35,988 nt of DNA. Origin: Myxococcales bacterium. GTDB lineage: Bacteria > Myxococcota_A > UBA9160 > SMWR01. Under the pieces are notes generated by a model. It was not told where the DNA came from. It did not search any database and worked only from the letters and a program-made list of their open reading frames with translations. The DNA lies in assembly GCA_022561775.1 (NCBI GenBank), contig JADFQO010000029.1:1-35988 (forward strand), read 5' to 3'. Every line of letters starts with the position of its first letter. The first letter of the stretch is position 1. The position numbers and the translations under genes are program-made. Shown here piece after piece: positions 25,759 through 34,785 of this stretch.

Positions 25759-28178
25759 TGCGGGCATCTCTTCAATGGCTCGCGGAATTCATCGATCTCC
25801 CCGCAGAAGCCAATCTCGTCGAGCGTCTTACGCTCGGTGGATTCGAGGATGTCGAGATCACCGCGACGGGGCCCGATCTTTCTGAGATTCGAGTCGGTCG
25901 GGTTCGCGAGTGCACGCAACATCCAAATGCGGACCGACTTTCCGTCTGCAAGGTAGAATTCGGCGACGGCGAGCCCGTCGAAGTGGTGTGCGGTGCGCCA
26001 AACGTCGCCGCGGACCAGAAGATCGCCTTCGCGGCGGTCGGAACGAAACTTCCCGATGGCACCGTTCTCAAGCGTGCCAAGATTCGCGGCGTTGTCTCGA
26101 GCGGCATGATCTGCTCGAGTCGCGAGCTCGAACTCGGAGACGATCACGACGGCATTCTGGTCCTCGATCCCGATGCCCCGCTGGGTGCTCCACTACCCGA
26201 GGTGATCTCCGGCAGCGATCGCGAGTTGGAGGTCGGCATCACGCCGAACCGCGGCGATGCAGCCTCCTTGATCGGGTTGGCGCGCGAAATCAGAGCGCTC
26301 TTTGGGGGCGATTTGCGCGCGCCCGAAACGGACCCGCCCGAGACCGGACCGGCCGCAGCGGACGCGATACGCGTCGAGATCGAAGCCACAGACGATTGCT
26401 ATCGCTACGTCGCGCGAATCGTGCGGGGAGTGCGTGCCGGCCCCTCGCCCGGCTGGCTGGTCGCGAAGCTCGCCGCTTCGGGCATACGCTCGATTAACAA
26501 TGTCGTCGACGTCACCAACCTCGTATTGTTGGAGTTCGGACAACCGCTGCACGCCTTCGATCTCGCAAAATTGCGCGGCGGCACAATCAAGGTGCGGCGT
26601 GCAGTGGCCGGCGAAAAGCTCGCCACCCTCGATGGCGAGGCCCGCGAGCTCTCCGCAGAAGATCTGGTCATCGCAGACTCGGAGCGAGCGATCGCGCTGG
26701 CTGGAGTAATGGGGGGAGCGAACACGGAAGTCGGGGATGCGACCACCGACGTCCTGATCGAGAGCGCGCACTTCCATCCGGGCCGTGTCCGGCTCGCCGC
26801 AAAGCGCTACGGGATACAAACAGAGGCCTCCTATCGATTCGAACGGGGCGTGGACCGACTCGGCGTTCAGCGGGCTGCCGATCGCGCGGCGCGTTTGATC
26901 GCCGAACTTGCGGGCGGGGAGGTTGCGACGGGCAGCGTGGTGGCAAAGGGCGCGGCGCCGACCGTGACCGAAGAGATTCGCTTTCCGACCGATCGGGCGA
27001 ACAAGTTGCTCGGAACTGCGCTTTCGAAGCAGGAGATGGCTGCGTTGCTCGAGCGGGTGGGCGTGCGCTGTGCGTCATCCGACGCGGACGAGCTCGTCTG
27101 TGCGATCCCGTCTCACCGCATCGACCTGCAGCTCCACCAGGATCTCACAGAAGAGGTGGCGCGCATCTACGGCTACGACCGGATTCCGGTCACGGAGCCG
27201 ATGGGGCTCTTGCGCGGCGTCGAGCGGCCGCGGCTCTGGCGCATGGCGGAATGCTCCCGAGACGCCCTCGTCGCCGCGGGCTTGATCGAGTGTCAGACGC
27301 TGCCGTTCTTGAACGCCGATTGGCTCGCGGCCCTCCAGCTGGACGCCGATGACCCGCGGGGCCGCGCGGTGAGGCTGATAAACCCCATTCGCGAAGAGGA
27401 GCCGCTGCTTCGCACGACGCTGCTCCCCTCGATTCTCCGCCTCGTCCAGCAGAATCGCAGCCGGCAGCTGGGGCGGATCGAGGTCTTTGAGCTCGCCCGC
27501 CTGTTCCGCGCGGACGGGGCCCCCTCGCGCTGGGGCCCGAGCCTCCCGGAGGAGTCGCTGGGCCTGGCGGCAGCGATTGCGGAGCGCGAGGAGCGGGGGC
27601 TCTGGGAGGCGCCCACGCTGCTTCCGCTCTTCTTCAAGCTCAAGGGCATCGCAAAAAAGCTTTTGGATCAGCTGGGTTATGTGGCATGGTTTCCGAGCGC
27701 GAGCCTTCCGCCCTATCTGCATCCGGGGGCCGCGGCGGCAATCGAGGTGGGGGGAGTCGTGGTCGGGTCGATCGGAGAGCTGCACCCGGATGTTGCTTCG
27801 GCGTTTGGACTGGACGTCGGATGCGCGGTAATGGAGTTGGACCTCGAGGGGCTCGTGGTGCTGCCCCAGCAGCAGGTTCGATTCCACAAAGTGTCGCGGC
27901 AGCCGAGTGTTCGGCGCGACCTTGCGGTTGTCGTCGACGTTGAGCAACCGGCGGGCGAAGTGATCGAGGCGATTCGCAAGACTGGCGGGAAGGACTTGAT
28001 CTCGGTGGAGTTGTTCGATCGCTACGCGGGAAAGGGAATCGCCAAAGGGCGAACCAGCCTGGCGTTTCGGCTGGTCTTCCAGCGCTACGATCGAACACTC
28101 AGGGACGAGGAAGTGACGAAGACGACCGATCGCATCGTCAAGATGTTGGCGCATCGGTTCAAGGGAGAGCTCCGCTAG
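25758..28178 (+). CDS. pheT: Phenylalanyl-tRNA synthetase beta subunit
   Basis: 806 aa, normal length for bacterial PheT. The ATG overlaps the pheS stop (TGATG), giving the expected start MRASLQWLAEFIDLP; codons open upstream to 25548 belong to pheS in another frame. Domains are the EMAP-II-like tRNA-binding domain (about 40-150, with VVCGAPNV), B3/B4 editing region, B5 domain, the pseudo-catalytic core and a C-terminal FDX-ACB anticodon-binding domain (FHKVSRQPSVRRDLAVVVD to the end). All present, no frameshift seen. Confidence 0.96.
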   Translation: MRASLQWLAEFIDLPAEANLVERLTLGGFEDVEITATGPDLSEIRVGRVRECTQHPNADRLSVCKVEFGDGEPVEVVCGAPNVAADQKIAFAAVGTKLPDGTVLKRAKIRGVVSSGMICSSRELELGDDHDGILVLDPDAPLGAPLPEVISGSDRELEVGITPNRGDAASLIGLAREIRALFGGDLRAPETDPPETGPAAADAIRVEIEATDDCYRYVARIVRGVRAGPSPGWLVAKLAASGIRSINNVVDVTNLVLLEFGQPLHAFDLAKLRGGTIKVRRAVAGEKLATLDGEARELSAEDLVIADSERAIALAGVMGGANTEVGDATTDVLIESAHFHPGRVRLAAKRYGIQTEASYRFERGVDRLGVQRAADRAARLIAELAGGEVATGSVVAKGAAPTVTEEIRFPTDRANKLLGTALSKQEMAALLERVGVRCASSDADELVCAIPSHRIDLQLHQDLTEEVARIYGYDRIPVTEPMGLLRGVERPRLWRMAECSRDALVAAGLIECQTLPFLNADWLAALQLDADDPRGRAVRLINPIREEEPLLRTTLLPSILRLVQQNRSRQLGRIEVFELARLFRADGAPSRWGPSLPEESLGLAAAIAEREERGLWEAPTLLPLFFKLKGIAKKLLDQLGYVAWFPSASLPPYLHPGAAAAIEVGGVVVGSIGELHPDVASAFGLDVGCAVMELDLEGLVVLPQQQVRFHKVSRQPSVRRDLAVVVDVEQPAGEVIEAIRKTGGKDLISVELFDRYAGKGIAKGRTSLAFRLVFQRYDRTLRDEEVTKTTDRIVKMLAHRFKGELR

Positions 28179-28200
28179 CGAGAATTACGGGAGAACGCGT

Positions 28201-28530
28201 ATGACGAAGGCTGACATCGTCGAACAGATCTACGAACAGGTCGGATTCTCGAAGAAGGAGTCCGCTGAGCTGGTAGAGAAGGTTTTCGAAGCCATCAAAG
28301 CCACGCTCGCCGAGGGTGAGAAAGTGAAGATCTCGGGATTTGGGAATTTCGTCGTGCGTCGTAAGAACTCCCGCAAGGGCCGCAATCCCCAGACCGGCCA
28401 AGAAATTCTTCTGGAGGCGCGCAAAGTTCTCACCTTCAAACCCAGTCTCGTGCTAAAGAACCTCTTGAACGAAGAGAAGACCCCGACGAGCGAAAGCAGT
28501 TTGGGCGGGACCGGTCACTTCGTCGGCTAG
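28201..28530 (+). CDS. ihfA: Integration host factor alpha subunit
   Basis: DNA-bending HU/IHF-family protein, 109 aa. Begins MTKADIVEQIYEQVGFSKKES and contains the KISGFGNFVVRRKNSRKGRNPQTG arm with the intercalating proline. The position directly after pheT, as in enterobacteria, supports IhfA over HU. The C-terminal ~15 residues (TPTSESSLGGTGHFVG) extend past the usual end. GGGAG lies 7 nt before the ATG. Confidence 0.93.
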   Translation: MTKADIVEQIYEQVGFSKKESAELVEKVFEAIKATLAEGEKVKISGFGNFVVRRKNSRKGRNPQTGQEILLEARKVLTFKPSLVLKNLLNEEKTPTSESSLGGTGHFVG

Positions 28531-28599
28531 CAGGCAGGAGGCCAATCCGCGCCTTGTCGACCGGTACTTTTCTTCGAGCCGCTTTGATTGGGGGGACCG

Positions 28600-29007
28600 T
28601 TGGCAAACGAGATCAGGTCGCATCGCAACGCCCAGGCCTCGAGCGGCGCCGACGAGCGAGAAGAGAACACCCAGGGCAAGCGCTACTACCGAATCGGTGA
28701 GGCCAGTCGCATCACCGGTGTCAAGCCCTATGTGCTCCGCTACTGGGAATCCGAATTTCGCTGGATGGCACCGCAGAAATCGCGATCGAAACAGCGCCTG
28801 TACCGAAGGCGCGACATCGACATGATCTTGCTGATCAAGAAGATGCTCTACGAACAACGCTTCACGATCGCCGGCGCGCGCAAGAAACTGCGAGAGTTCG
28901 GCTCCGGTCGCGCCCTCGAGTCGGGCAATCTCGCGATCGAAACCGATCATCGGTCCCGCTATCGGAAGATACGCTCCGAACTCGAATCGATCCGCGCGAT
29001 GCTCTGA
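28600..29007 (+). CDS. MerR-family transcriptional regulator
   Basis: Small DNA-binding regulator, 135 aa from TTG 28600 (GGGGGA just upstream); TTG 28588 in frame is the alternative and no ATG is available nearby. The MerR winged helix occupies about residues 26-95: YYRIGEASRITGVKPYVLRYWE, then RRDIDMILLIKKMLYEQRFTIAGARKKL. The short C-terminal helix lacks the cysteines of metal-sensing MerR proteins and any ligand-binding domain. A MerR gene after pheST-ihfA is a recurrent arrangement in this kind of genome. Its targets are unknown. Confidence 0.88.
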   Translation: MANEIRSHRNAQASSGADEREENTQGKRYYRIGEASRITGVKPYVLRYWESEFRWMAPQKSRSKQRLYRRRDIDMILLIKKMLYEQRFTIAGARKKLREFGSGRALESGNLAIETDHRSRYRKIRSELESIRAML

Positions 29008-29022
29008 GCGGCGAGGAGCCGA

Positions 29023-29490
29023 TCAGGCGTCTTCGCACCGCTGTAACTCGAAGCGCACTCCCGCGACCAGGCCGAGCCAGATCGGACCCGTGCGCTGGAA
29101 GCGGATCGCCTTGGCGGCGCTTTCTGATTCGATCTCGACTTCTGCCTCGGAGATTTCAATGCGGTCGTCCATCTCGCTGACACCGCGAACATTGGGGATC
29201 GGATCGAAACCCTTGCGCAGGTAGACGCCCGTTACGGACGCGGCATCGATCGGCGGGACGGTCGGGTCATTGAACTCCGGGTGCCCGACGTTGGTTTCCG
29301 GGTCCTCCGGCTGACCCAGCACGTAGAGGTCCTCGTGACCCCGGCGCCGCGCGCGGCCCTTCTGGAGTTCGAGGCGAAATTCACGGCCGCAGGGGCCGTG
29401 CAGACCGAGATAGAGCGGATCGACGGAAGCGGCCATCCGGCTCTCACCGACCTTGAGTCTCACGCGGATCCGAATCAGTTTTCCGGCCAC
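29023..29490 (-). CDS. Conserved-looking 155-aa protein of unknown function
   Basis: Reads leftward, convergent with the MerR gene 15 bp away. GTG at 29490 is chosen because GGGAGGA precedes it by about 7 nt on this strand and the protein then begins with regular beta-strand alternation (KLIRIRVRLKV). Visible segments are DPLYLGLHGPCGREFRLEL, then GHEDLYVLG, a Pro-rich middle, and an acidic strand pair ISEAEVEIESES. The GREFRL and DLYVLG patterns faintly recall PLAT/LH2 beta-sandwiches, but I would not assign that. No signal peptide or membrane segment. Supported mainly by its ribosome binding site and amino-acid composition. Confidence 0.6.
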   Translation of the reverse strand: MAGKLIRIRVRLKVGESRMAASVDPLYLGLHGPCGREFRLELQKGRARRRGHEDLYVLGQPEDPETNVGHPEFNDPTVPPIDAASVTGVYLRKGFDPIPNVRGVSEMDDRIEISEAEVEIESESAAKAIRFQRTGPIWLGLVAGVRFELQRCEDA

Positions 29491-29687
29491 GAAATGTCCT
29501 CCCGGTGCCCCAACTGCGGCGCTCGATACACTCGATTGCCACGTTTCCACGAACGGCCAAAAGGGTAGGGGGGAGTCGGCCGAAGGGTCAAGGATGAAGG
29601 GGCGGCTCGGGTCTTGAATCCCTCGACTGGCCAAATCCGCTCCCAAGGCCGACATTGTCAACCGGCCGGTCACCCGTTGGGGGCGCA

Positions 29688-31142
29688 ATGCCGGAGCGGT
29701 TCAGAGAGCGCTTCACCCGCGATCCGTTTGGGATCACGCCGGACCCGAGCGTCTATGTGCCGCGCGCTGCGACCGAAACCGCGCGCAAGGAACTGCTGCG
29801 TTCGGCGTGCAACCCCGCGAAGACCACCGCGCTGATCGGCCCTCCAGGGCTCGGCAAAACCCTTCTGCTTCATCTGCTCGCGGAAGATGCTCCGGAAGAC
29901 ATCAAAACCGTCTACCTCCCCTACGCGACCCTCCCGCCCGAGGAGCTGTGCGCCTCGGCGCTCAGGCTGCTCGATTCGTCTGTCGCCGGTGACCCGATTG
30001 CGGTCTTGCAGGCGTTCAGTCGGGATCTGCGCGAGCAGGGATCCTCGCTGCTGATGTTGATCGACGATGCCGGTGCGATGCCGATTGCGACTGCGCGTTG
30101 GGCTCGGGCCTTCATGCAAAATTCAGGCGGTAGCGTGCGGTGGGTAGTCGCTGCCTCCGATAGCGCCTCCGGTAGCCGCACGATCGCCGCGATCGGTTCG
30201 AACTTCGACATCGTCCACCTGGCCGACCCGATGACGGAGAGCGAAACGCGCAGATACATCGACGCGCGCCTCGTACTCGCCCAGGTTCCCGATTCGATCC
30301 GGGCGCGCTTCGACGATCGAACCGTTCGCCTTCTCCACAGGAATTCTGCGGGCATTCCGAGGCGTCTTCACTCGGCAGCAGCGGAGATTCTGCAGGAAGC
30401 TCCCGTAGCGGCGGAGGGCGAACGGGCAGACGAGCCGACAGCGCCCGTCGAGCCGCTCGCGCTGGCGCAGACTCTCGGCGTACCGGCCGAGGAGCAGCGC
30501 CTATCGGGCCGGCGCGCCGAGCCGGAGGGCGTCGCAGTGCGCGTAGGGCTGGGTGGCGAGCCGGCCGATCAGGGCCGCCGCCTAGAGGACCGGGACGAGG
30601 TGCCGCCCCAGGTGAGCGAACCCGCTGCAGGAGAATGCGTCGAAGCCGAGCCGATCGAGGACGAAGAGTTCAATGACACCCCAATCCCCGATCGACAATT
30701 GGCGACCGCGCCGACGCTGTCGCGCCGCACGCTACGATCGTCGGGCCGGGCAATCGCGCTGGGCTCGCTACTGGTGGCTTTCGCCGTGATTGCCGTTCCG
30801 GTGATCCGGTCGATCCTCTCGGAACCCCGTCGAATCGCGGTGATCGAGCCGCAAGCGGATCTCTGGGAATCGAGTGAGGCACGCGAAGAGAAGCCCCGCA
30901 GCGTCGAACCGCCCGCCACGGTACCTCCACTCGCCGAAACCCTCGGACCGTTAGCGGTGCAGATCAATGCGAGCCCCTGGGCGAATGTCGAAGTCGACGG
31001 GATCGATCTCGGTGCGACGCCCCTCGCGAATATCCCGCTTTTTGCAGGCGCACATTCGTTTCGCGTCAGAATGCCAGATGGGCGGGTACTCGAACGGACG
31101 ATCGAAATCGACGCCGAGAGGCGATTCATCAGCTTCGAGTGA
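29688..31142 (+). CDS. ExeA/GspA-like AAA+ ATPase with C-terminal PEGA domain
   Basis: 484 aa, inner-membrane protein. The N-terminus MPERFRERFTRDPFGITPDPSVYV is the ExeA-family opening, which fixes the ATG at 29688. Walker A GPPGLGKT is at 51-58 and Walker B LLMLIDDAG follows near residue 125. After the ATPase comes an acidic, Pro/Glu-rich linker (about 240-345), one transmembrane helix (about 353-375, IALGSLLVAFAVIAVPVI), a short linker and a PEGA domain at the C-terminus (about 420-484: LAVQINASPWANVEVDGIDLG). ATPase should be cytoplasmic and PEGA periplasmic. ExeA works with ExeB in outer-membrane secretin assembly; here PEGA replaces its peptidoglycan-binding part. No secretin genes are in the window. 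Confidence 0.87.
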   Translation: MPERFRERFTRDPFGITPDPSVYVPRAATETARKELLRSACNPAKTTALIGPPGLGKTLLLHLLAEDAPEDIKTVYLPYATLPPEELCASALRLLDSSVAGDPIAVLQAFSRDLREQGSSLLMLIDDAGAMPIATARWARAFMQNSGGSVRWVVAASDSASGSRTIAAIGSNFDIVHLADPMTESETRRYIDARLVLAQVPDSIRARFDDRTVRLLHRNSAGIPRRLHSAAAEILQEAPVAAEGERADEPTAPVEPLALAQTLGVPAEEQRLSGRRAEPEGVAVRVGLGGEPADQGRRLEDRDEVPPQVSEPAAGECVEAEPIEDEEFNDTPIPDRQLATAPTLSRRTLRSSGRAIALGSLLVAFAVIAVPVIRSILSEPRRIAVIEPQADLWESSEAREEKPRSVEPPATVPPLAETLGPLAVQINASPWANVEVDGIDLGATPLANIPLFAGAHSFRVRMPDGRVLERTIEIDAERRFISFE

Positions 31143-31205
31143 GACGCCGATCCGGGCCGGCGCCGTCGACAGAACGGCCGGCACCCGCTACTCGTGCCCG
31201 GGTGT

Positions 31206-31282
<77 letters not shown>

Positions 31283-31632
31283 CTACTTACCCCGTTTGTG
31301 ATAGAGAACACGGCTGCCTGAGGGCATCCCAGGCATTGCTGGGGTATGCCGCGCATTGCCACGAATTACCCCCGAGTGGTCACTTCCTGCTTACTTCTCT
31401 CCTGGCCCAGATGGGAAGTATTGAAATCCAAGGGGATTTCCCAGATCGCCCTGTGACTGGGGGGCAGGTCATGTGGGGGCACAGCGACCTCCACTTCAAC
31501 CGATTTCTTTGTTGTTGACTTCTCCTCCGATTGGCTCGCAGGATCACGCTACGCGGGTATTTCAATCGTGTGTGGGCGCGAAGCCCAGATTCTACACGCA
31601 GGGCGATTGATGGTGTAGATGGAGGGATCTCC
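31283..31632. other. 350-bp gene-free region after tRNA-Pro
   Basis: No gene recognised. Contains the first 58-bp repeat copy (31406-31463). A CCCCCGAGTGGTCAC-like sequence at 31370-31383 is roughly the reverse of GTGACTGGGGGG at the repeat's right end. The last part holds the GGAGGGA ribosome binding site for the next gene. No convincing promoter pair was found. Confidence 0.5.
31406..31463 (+). repeat. 58-bp direct repeat, copy A
   Basis: Matches 35003-35060 at 50 of 58 positions without gaps and in the same orientation. The centre is a hairpin GAAATCC-AAGG-GGATTTC (31423-31440). A small CCC/GGG palindrome opens the unit and GTGACTGGGGG closes it. Looser similarity extends about 30-40 bp to the left of both copies. 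Confidence 0.85.
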
Positions 31633-33945
31633 ATGCGGGGAAGGATCGCTCGGGCCACGCTGGCCCTACTCGCGGGTGCACTGATTTTCGGGCCGTCCAC
31701 CGCCCAGGCCGGAAACCAGCTCTTTGAGGGTTCGTGGACCGTCAAGGCGTTTGGTAACGAGCGCACGGGCGGGGCCGGCGAATCGGCGTTGTACTCAGCC
31801 TATGGAATACCCCAGGGAATCCAGTGCAATCCGAACCAGCCGCGCTGCCCGTTCGATTCGACGCCGACGGACGGAGCCGGCAACTTCGCGCCCTTGGGCG
31901 GTTCGTTGATGGCGCCGTACTGCGCGAACTTGGCCACTTACGGCAGCGGACCGACCGCGCGCCCGTCCAAGGGCGGCACGCCTACCACCGGCATGGGGGG
32001 AGCGATACCGCCGCTCTACCGGAATCCGGGCTTCTTCACCCCCAGCGGCCAGCCCCGCATCACTTCGTGCAACAGGTACAGCCGATCACCAACGACTGTA
32101 GTGTGGCCAGCGGGCGGCAAGGGCCTGGTCCAGGCGGGCCAGCCGATCACCGGTATGTGGACCGCTACCACGACGGGCACCCCGAAGGGTGCCTTCGGTT
32201 TCCTCGCAGCCCCGGCGACCGGCGGTTCCGGCATCCGGACGACGGGTTTGATCGGCGAGTTCAATGGCGACTTCCCTTACCTGTACAGCTACACCTACGC
32301 GACGCTCCGCAACGACGTGGGGACATTCGGCCCGGGCAAAGGACCGGGTAACTTCAACATCCAATTCTACTCCGTCGGGGGCACCTTTCCGGTCGCGAGC
32401 ATCAACGTGACGCAAGGCGCCGCCAAGTTCGGGGGAACCATGAGGATGTTGGGCGCGTTGACGACCAAGGTCTGCTACCACTACGCTGGAGGCTGCGCGC
32501 TCGCCCGAAACAACTGGCGCTATGACGCGGTTGGAGCGCCTGCCCACACGATGGGGGGCGTCGTCACCGACGGCTACGCTGTATCCTACAAGGCGTACTA
32601 CTTCCACACTTCCATAAAAGCCACGAGCACGGTCCGAGCGGTGGGCTCGCGTTTCCCGTGGACGACGGGGAGCGTCACCGTCACGGCCACAGGGCGCGGG
32701 CCGCACAAGACGGTCCACTACGCGCATGGTTACGACAACCGCGTTGCGACCATGGGTACCGGAGGCACCAACGTCACGGGGACGATCCAGCTGGTGACGC
32801 CAGTGCTCACGCGCTGGATCTCCCAGTTTTGCTGCACATGGGAGACCGGCGGCATCGGCATTCTCCGAATCAAGTTCGTTTCGTCGACGCCGCCGGCGAC
32901 GAATGATTTGATTCTGCAGCCCGCCAGCGCGAGCACCGATATGGGGACTTTTTCGGGTTCGATCTCCAACGTGATCGACCAGTCGGGCCTGTCCGCGGGT
33001 TATACCAGCCAGGTAGCGAACTTCGATACCTACATCGCTTCCGCCCCTTCACACGATAGCCTTCTGACCGCCGCTGTCTGGCTAAGCTCCTTTGGAACGA
33101 CCACCGGGAATGTTGATTTTGACCTTGGGGGAACCTTCTTCATCCAGTCGGTCGCTCTTTGGAACCGAGGGGAAGGTTCTTCCGACAACATTACCGGGAT
33201 TACGTTGTTGGCGGATGACAACGCCAGTTTTACCGATCCCGTCACTCTCGGTAGTTTCACCGCAGACCTAAACACGGGGCCCATCCAACGCGTACTTCCG
33301 GAGGTATTCACCTTCGCTCCTGCAGCCGCTTCTCACGTGCGTATGCAGATCACCAGCAACAACGGAGCCTCAACTTCCGGGTTCGGAGAGATCGCCTTCG
33401 AGGTACTCGCAGACCTGGACAACGACGGCATCCCCGACGTTTTCGAGACCAACACGGGCACCTTTGTGTCCCCCACCGATACCGGGTCCGATCCCAGCAA
33501 CCCCGACTCCGATGGCGATGGGCTCGGCGACGGCGAGGAGGTCGCCATCGGTACCGACCCCAACGATGAGGACAGCGACGGCGACCTGGTGTGCGACGGA
33601 GGGATGCAGGTGGGCGAGTGCGACGCATCCGGTCCGGACAACTGCCCCTTCGTCGCGAACCCGAGTCAGGCCAACAGCGACGCGCTGCTCGCGGGCGACG
33701 CGTGCCAATGCGGCGACCTGAGTAATGAGGGAGGGATCACCGAACTCGATCTGGAGATCGCCCGCAAGTACGTGGTTGGCGGGACCCCGCCGGTGTTGCC
33801 GGTCCTCAGTCGCTGTAACGTGATCGGCCCCTCCGACGGCGGCGTGAGCGATTGCGACATCGCCGACGTCTTCATCCTGCAGCGCTTCCTGGCCGGCAGC
33901 CCGGTGACCGTCGAAAACACCTGCGGCGCCTATTTGGGGCCGTGA
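31633..33945 (+). CDS. Secreted multidomain protein with discoidin-like, thrombospondin type 3 and dockerin-like regions
   Basis: 770-aa exported protein. ATG 31633 has GGAGGGA 5 nt upstream and starts a classic signal peptide, MRGRIARATLALLAGALIFG, cleaved after STAQA. Residues ~24-424 are Gly/Thr-rich, with several Cys, and unrecognised. About 425-592 resembles an F5/8 type C (discoidin) sandwich (VDFDLGGTFFIQSVALWNRG). From 594 come Ca-binding thrombospondin type 3 repeats (DLDNDGIPD, NPDSDGDGLGDGEE, NDEDSDGD). From ~691 two dockerin-like EF-hand halves follow (CGDLSNEGGITELDLEIARKYV and the later CDIADVFILQRFL). It ends in GPYLG-like residues with no PEP-CTERM or MYXO-CTERM anchor. Probably an extracellular carbohydrate- or matrix-binding protein; a catalytic domain is not evident. 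Confidence 0.85.
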   Translation: MRGRIARATLALLAGALIFGPSTAQAGNQLFEGSWTVKAFGNERTGGAGESALYSAYGIPQGIQCNPNQPRCPFDSTPTDGAGNFAPLGGSLMAPYCANLATYGSGPTARPSKGGTPTTGMGGAIPPLYRNPGFFTPSGQPRITSCNRYSRSPTTVVWPAGGKGLVQAGQPITGMWTATTTGTPKGAFGFLAAPATGGSGIRTTGLIGEFNGDFPYLYSYTYATLRNDVGTFGPGKGPGNFNIQFYSVGGTFPVASINVTQGAAKFGGTMRMLGALTTKVCYHYAGGCALARNNWRYDAVGAPAHTMGGVVTDGYAVSYKAYYFHTSIKATSTVRAVGSRFPWTTGSVTVTATGRGPHKTVHYAHGYDNRVATMGTGGTNVTGTIQLVTPVLTRWISQFCCTWETGGIGILRIKFVSSTPPATNDLILQPASASTDMGTFSGSISNVIDQSGLSAGYTSQVANFDTYIASAPSHDSLLTAAVWLSSFGTTTGNVDFDLGGTFFIQSVALWNRGEGSSDNITGITLLADDNASFTDPVTLGSFTADLNTGPIQRVLPEVFTFAPAAASHVRMQITSNNGASTSGFGEIAFEVLADLDNDGIPDVFETNTGTFVSPTDTGSDPSNPDSDGDGLGDGEEVAIGTDPNDEDSDGDLVCDGGMQVGECDASGPDNCPFVANPSQANSDALLAGDACQCGDLSNEGGITELDLEIARKYVVGGTPPVLPVLSRCNVIGPSDGGVSDCDIADVFILQRFLAGSPVTVENTCGAYLGP

Positions 33946-33987
33946 GGAGCCGATGTTGAATCGAGCCGGCTCTGCTCAACTGATTTA

Positions 33988-34068
33988 GGCTCCGACGAGA
34001 TCCTCGCCGAAGCGGGCTACAGCTTCGCGGACATCGAGGCATTGCGCGAGGCGCGCGTGATCTTCTGA
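33988..34068 (+). pseudogene. C-terminal remnant of a CaiB/BaiF-type CoA-transferase
   Basis: The 26 codons ending at TGA 34066-34068 read GSDEILAEAGYSFADIEALR and on to a final VIF. This matches the usual C-terminal tail of class III (CaiB/BaiF) CoA-transferases, of the form T-D-E-V-L-x-E-x-GYS-x-x-E-I-x-x-L-R. Nothing of the ~370-residue catalytic body precedes it: 43 bp upstream is the stop of the secreted-protein gene. It therefore looks like a truncated leftover from a deletion or insertion. Convergent with the glutathione transferase gene. Confidence 0.55.
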
Positions 34069-34087
34069 TCCGGCCGGGACGCGCCGA

Positions 34088-34759
34088 TCAGACGAGCATC
34101 TTCTGGGCGGCCTTCACGGCGTCTTCGTCGCTCTCGTCTTCCTCGCGGTCGTCTTCGGGCACGACCCGGCCGCGCTGCACGGCCGGGCGCTCTCCCACTT
34201 CGGCGAGCCAACGCTGCACGGCAGGCAAACCCTCGAGAGACACTCCAGACCACTCGTGAATCGATACCCAGGTCCAGGTTGCGATATCGGCGATGGAGTA
34301 TTCGTCGGCCAGGTAGCGGCTCTCCTGCAGCCTCTGCTCGAGCACCTCGTAGAGGCGCCGCGTCTCCTTCTGGTAGCGATCGATTGCGTAGGAGATCTTC
34401 TCGGGTGCGTATCGAAAGAAGACGTTGGCCTGCCCTTGCATCGGGCCGATCCCGCCCATCTGGAGCATGAGCCATTGGAGAACCCGAGAACGCCCCGAGG
34501 CCTCGGTGGGCAGCAGCTTTCCCGTCTTCTCGGCGAGATAGATCAGGATCGCACCCGACTCGAACACTGCGAAGTCGTTCGCGTCGCGATCGACGATCGT
34601 CGGGATGCGACCATTAGGATTCAGCGCGAGGTACCAGGCTTCCTTTTGTTCGAGCTTGCCGAGGTCGATCGGCTTGACGTGGTAGGGCAGACCGACCTCC
34701 TCCAACATGATGGAAGCCTTGTACCCGTTCGGCGTCGCGGCGGTGTAGAGATCGATCAC
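34088..34759 (-). CDS. YfcG/YghU-like glutathione S-transferase family protein
   Basis: 223-aa cytosolic protein with thioredoxin-fold N-domain and helical C-domain. The GTG start at 34759 has GGGAGG 5 nt upstream and yields [21 protein letters not shown], close to the start of YfcG; codons further upstream are unmatched. Key features are the T-P-N motif near the N-terminus used for glutathione thiol binding in nu-class enzymes, [28 protein letters not shown], the GPMQGQ segment and SIADIATW. YfcG is a glutathione-dependent disulfide reductase; that activity is plausible here. The last ~30 residues are acidic and unusual. Reads leftward between the CoA-transferase remnant and the second 58-bp repeat. 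Confidence 0.9.
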   Translation of the reverse strand: MIDLYTAATPNGYKASIMLEEVGLPYHVKPIDLGKLEQKEAWYLALNPNGRIPTIVDRDANDFAVFESGAILIYLAEKTGKLLPTEASGRSRVLQWLMLQMGGIGPMQGQANVFFRYAPEKISYAIDRYQKETRRLYEVLEQRLQESRYLADEYSIADIATWTWVSIHEWSGVSLEGLPAVQRWLAEVGERPAVQRGRVVPEDDREEDESDEDAVKAAQKMLV

Positions 34760-34785
34760 GTGTCCCTCCCGAGAATTGGATTGCA

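Noticed and set aside
29281-29568. Plus-strand frame with a C-terminal CPNCGARY segment
   Set aside because: Overlaps the minus-strand 155-aa gene, which has the better ribosome binding site; the Cys pair alone is weak evidence.
33953-33987. Tiny frame starting ATG 33953 after the secreted-protein gene
   Set aside because: Stops after 11 codons, has no family features and is out of frame with the CoA-transferase remnant.
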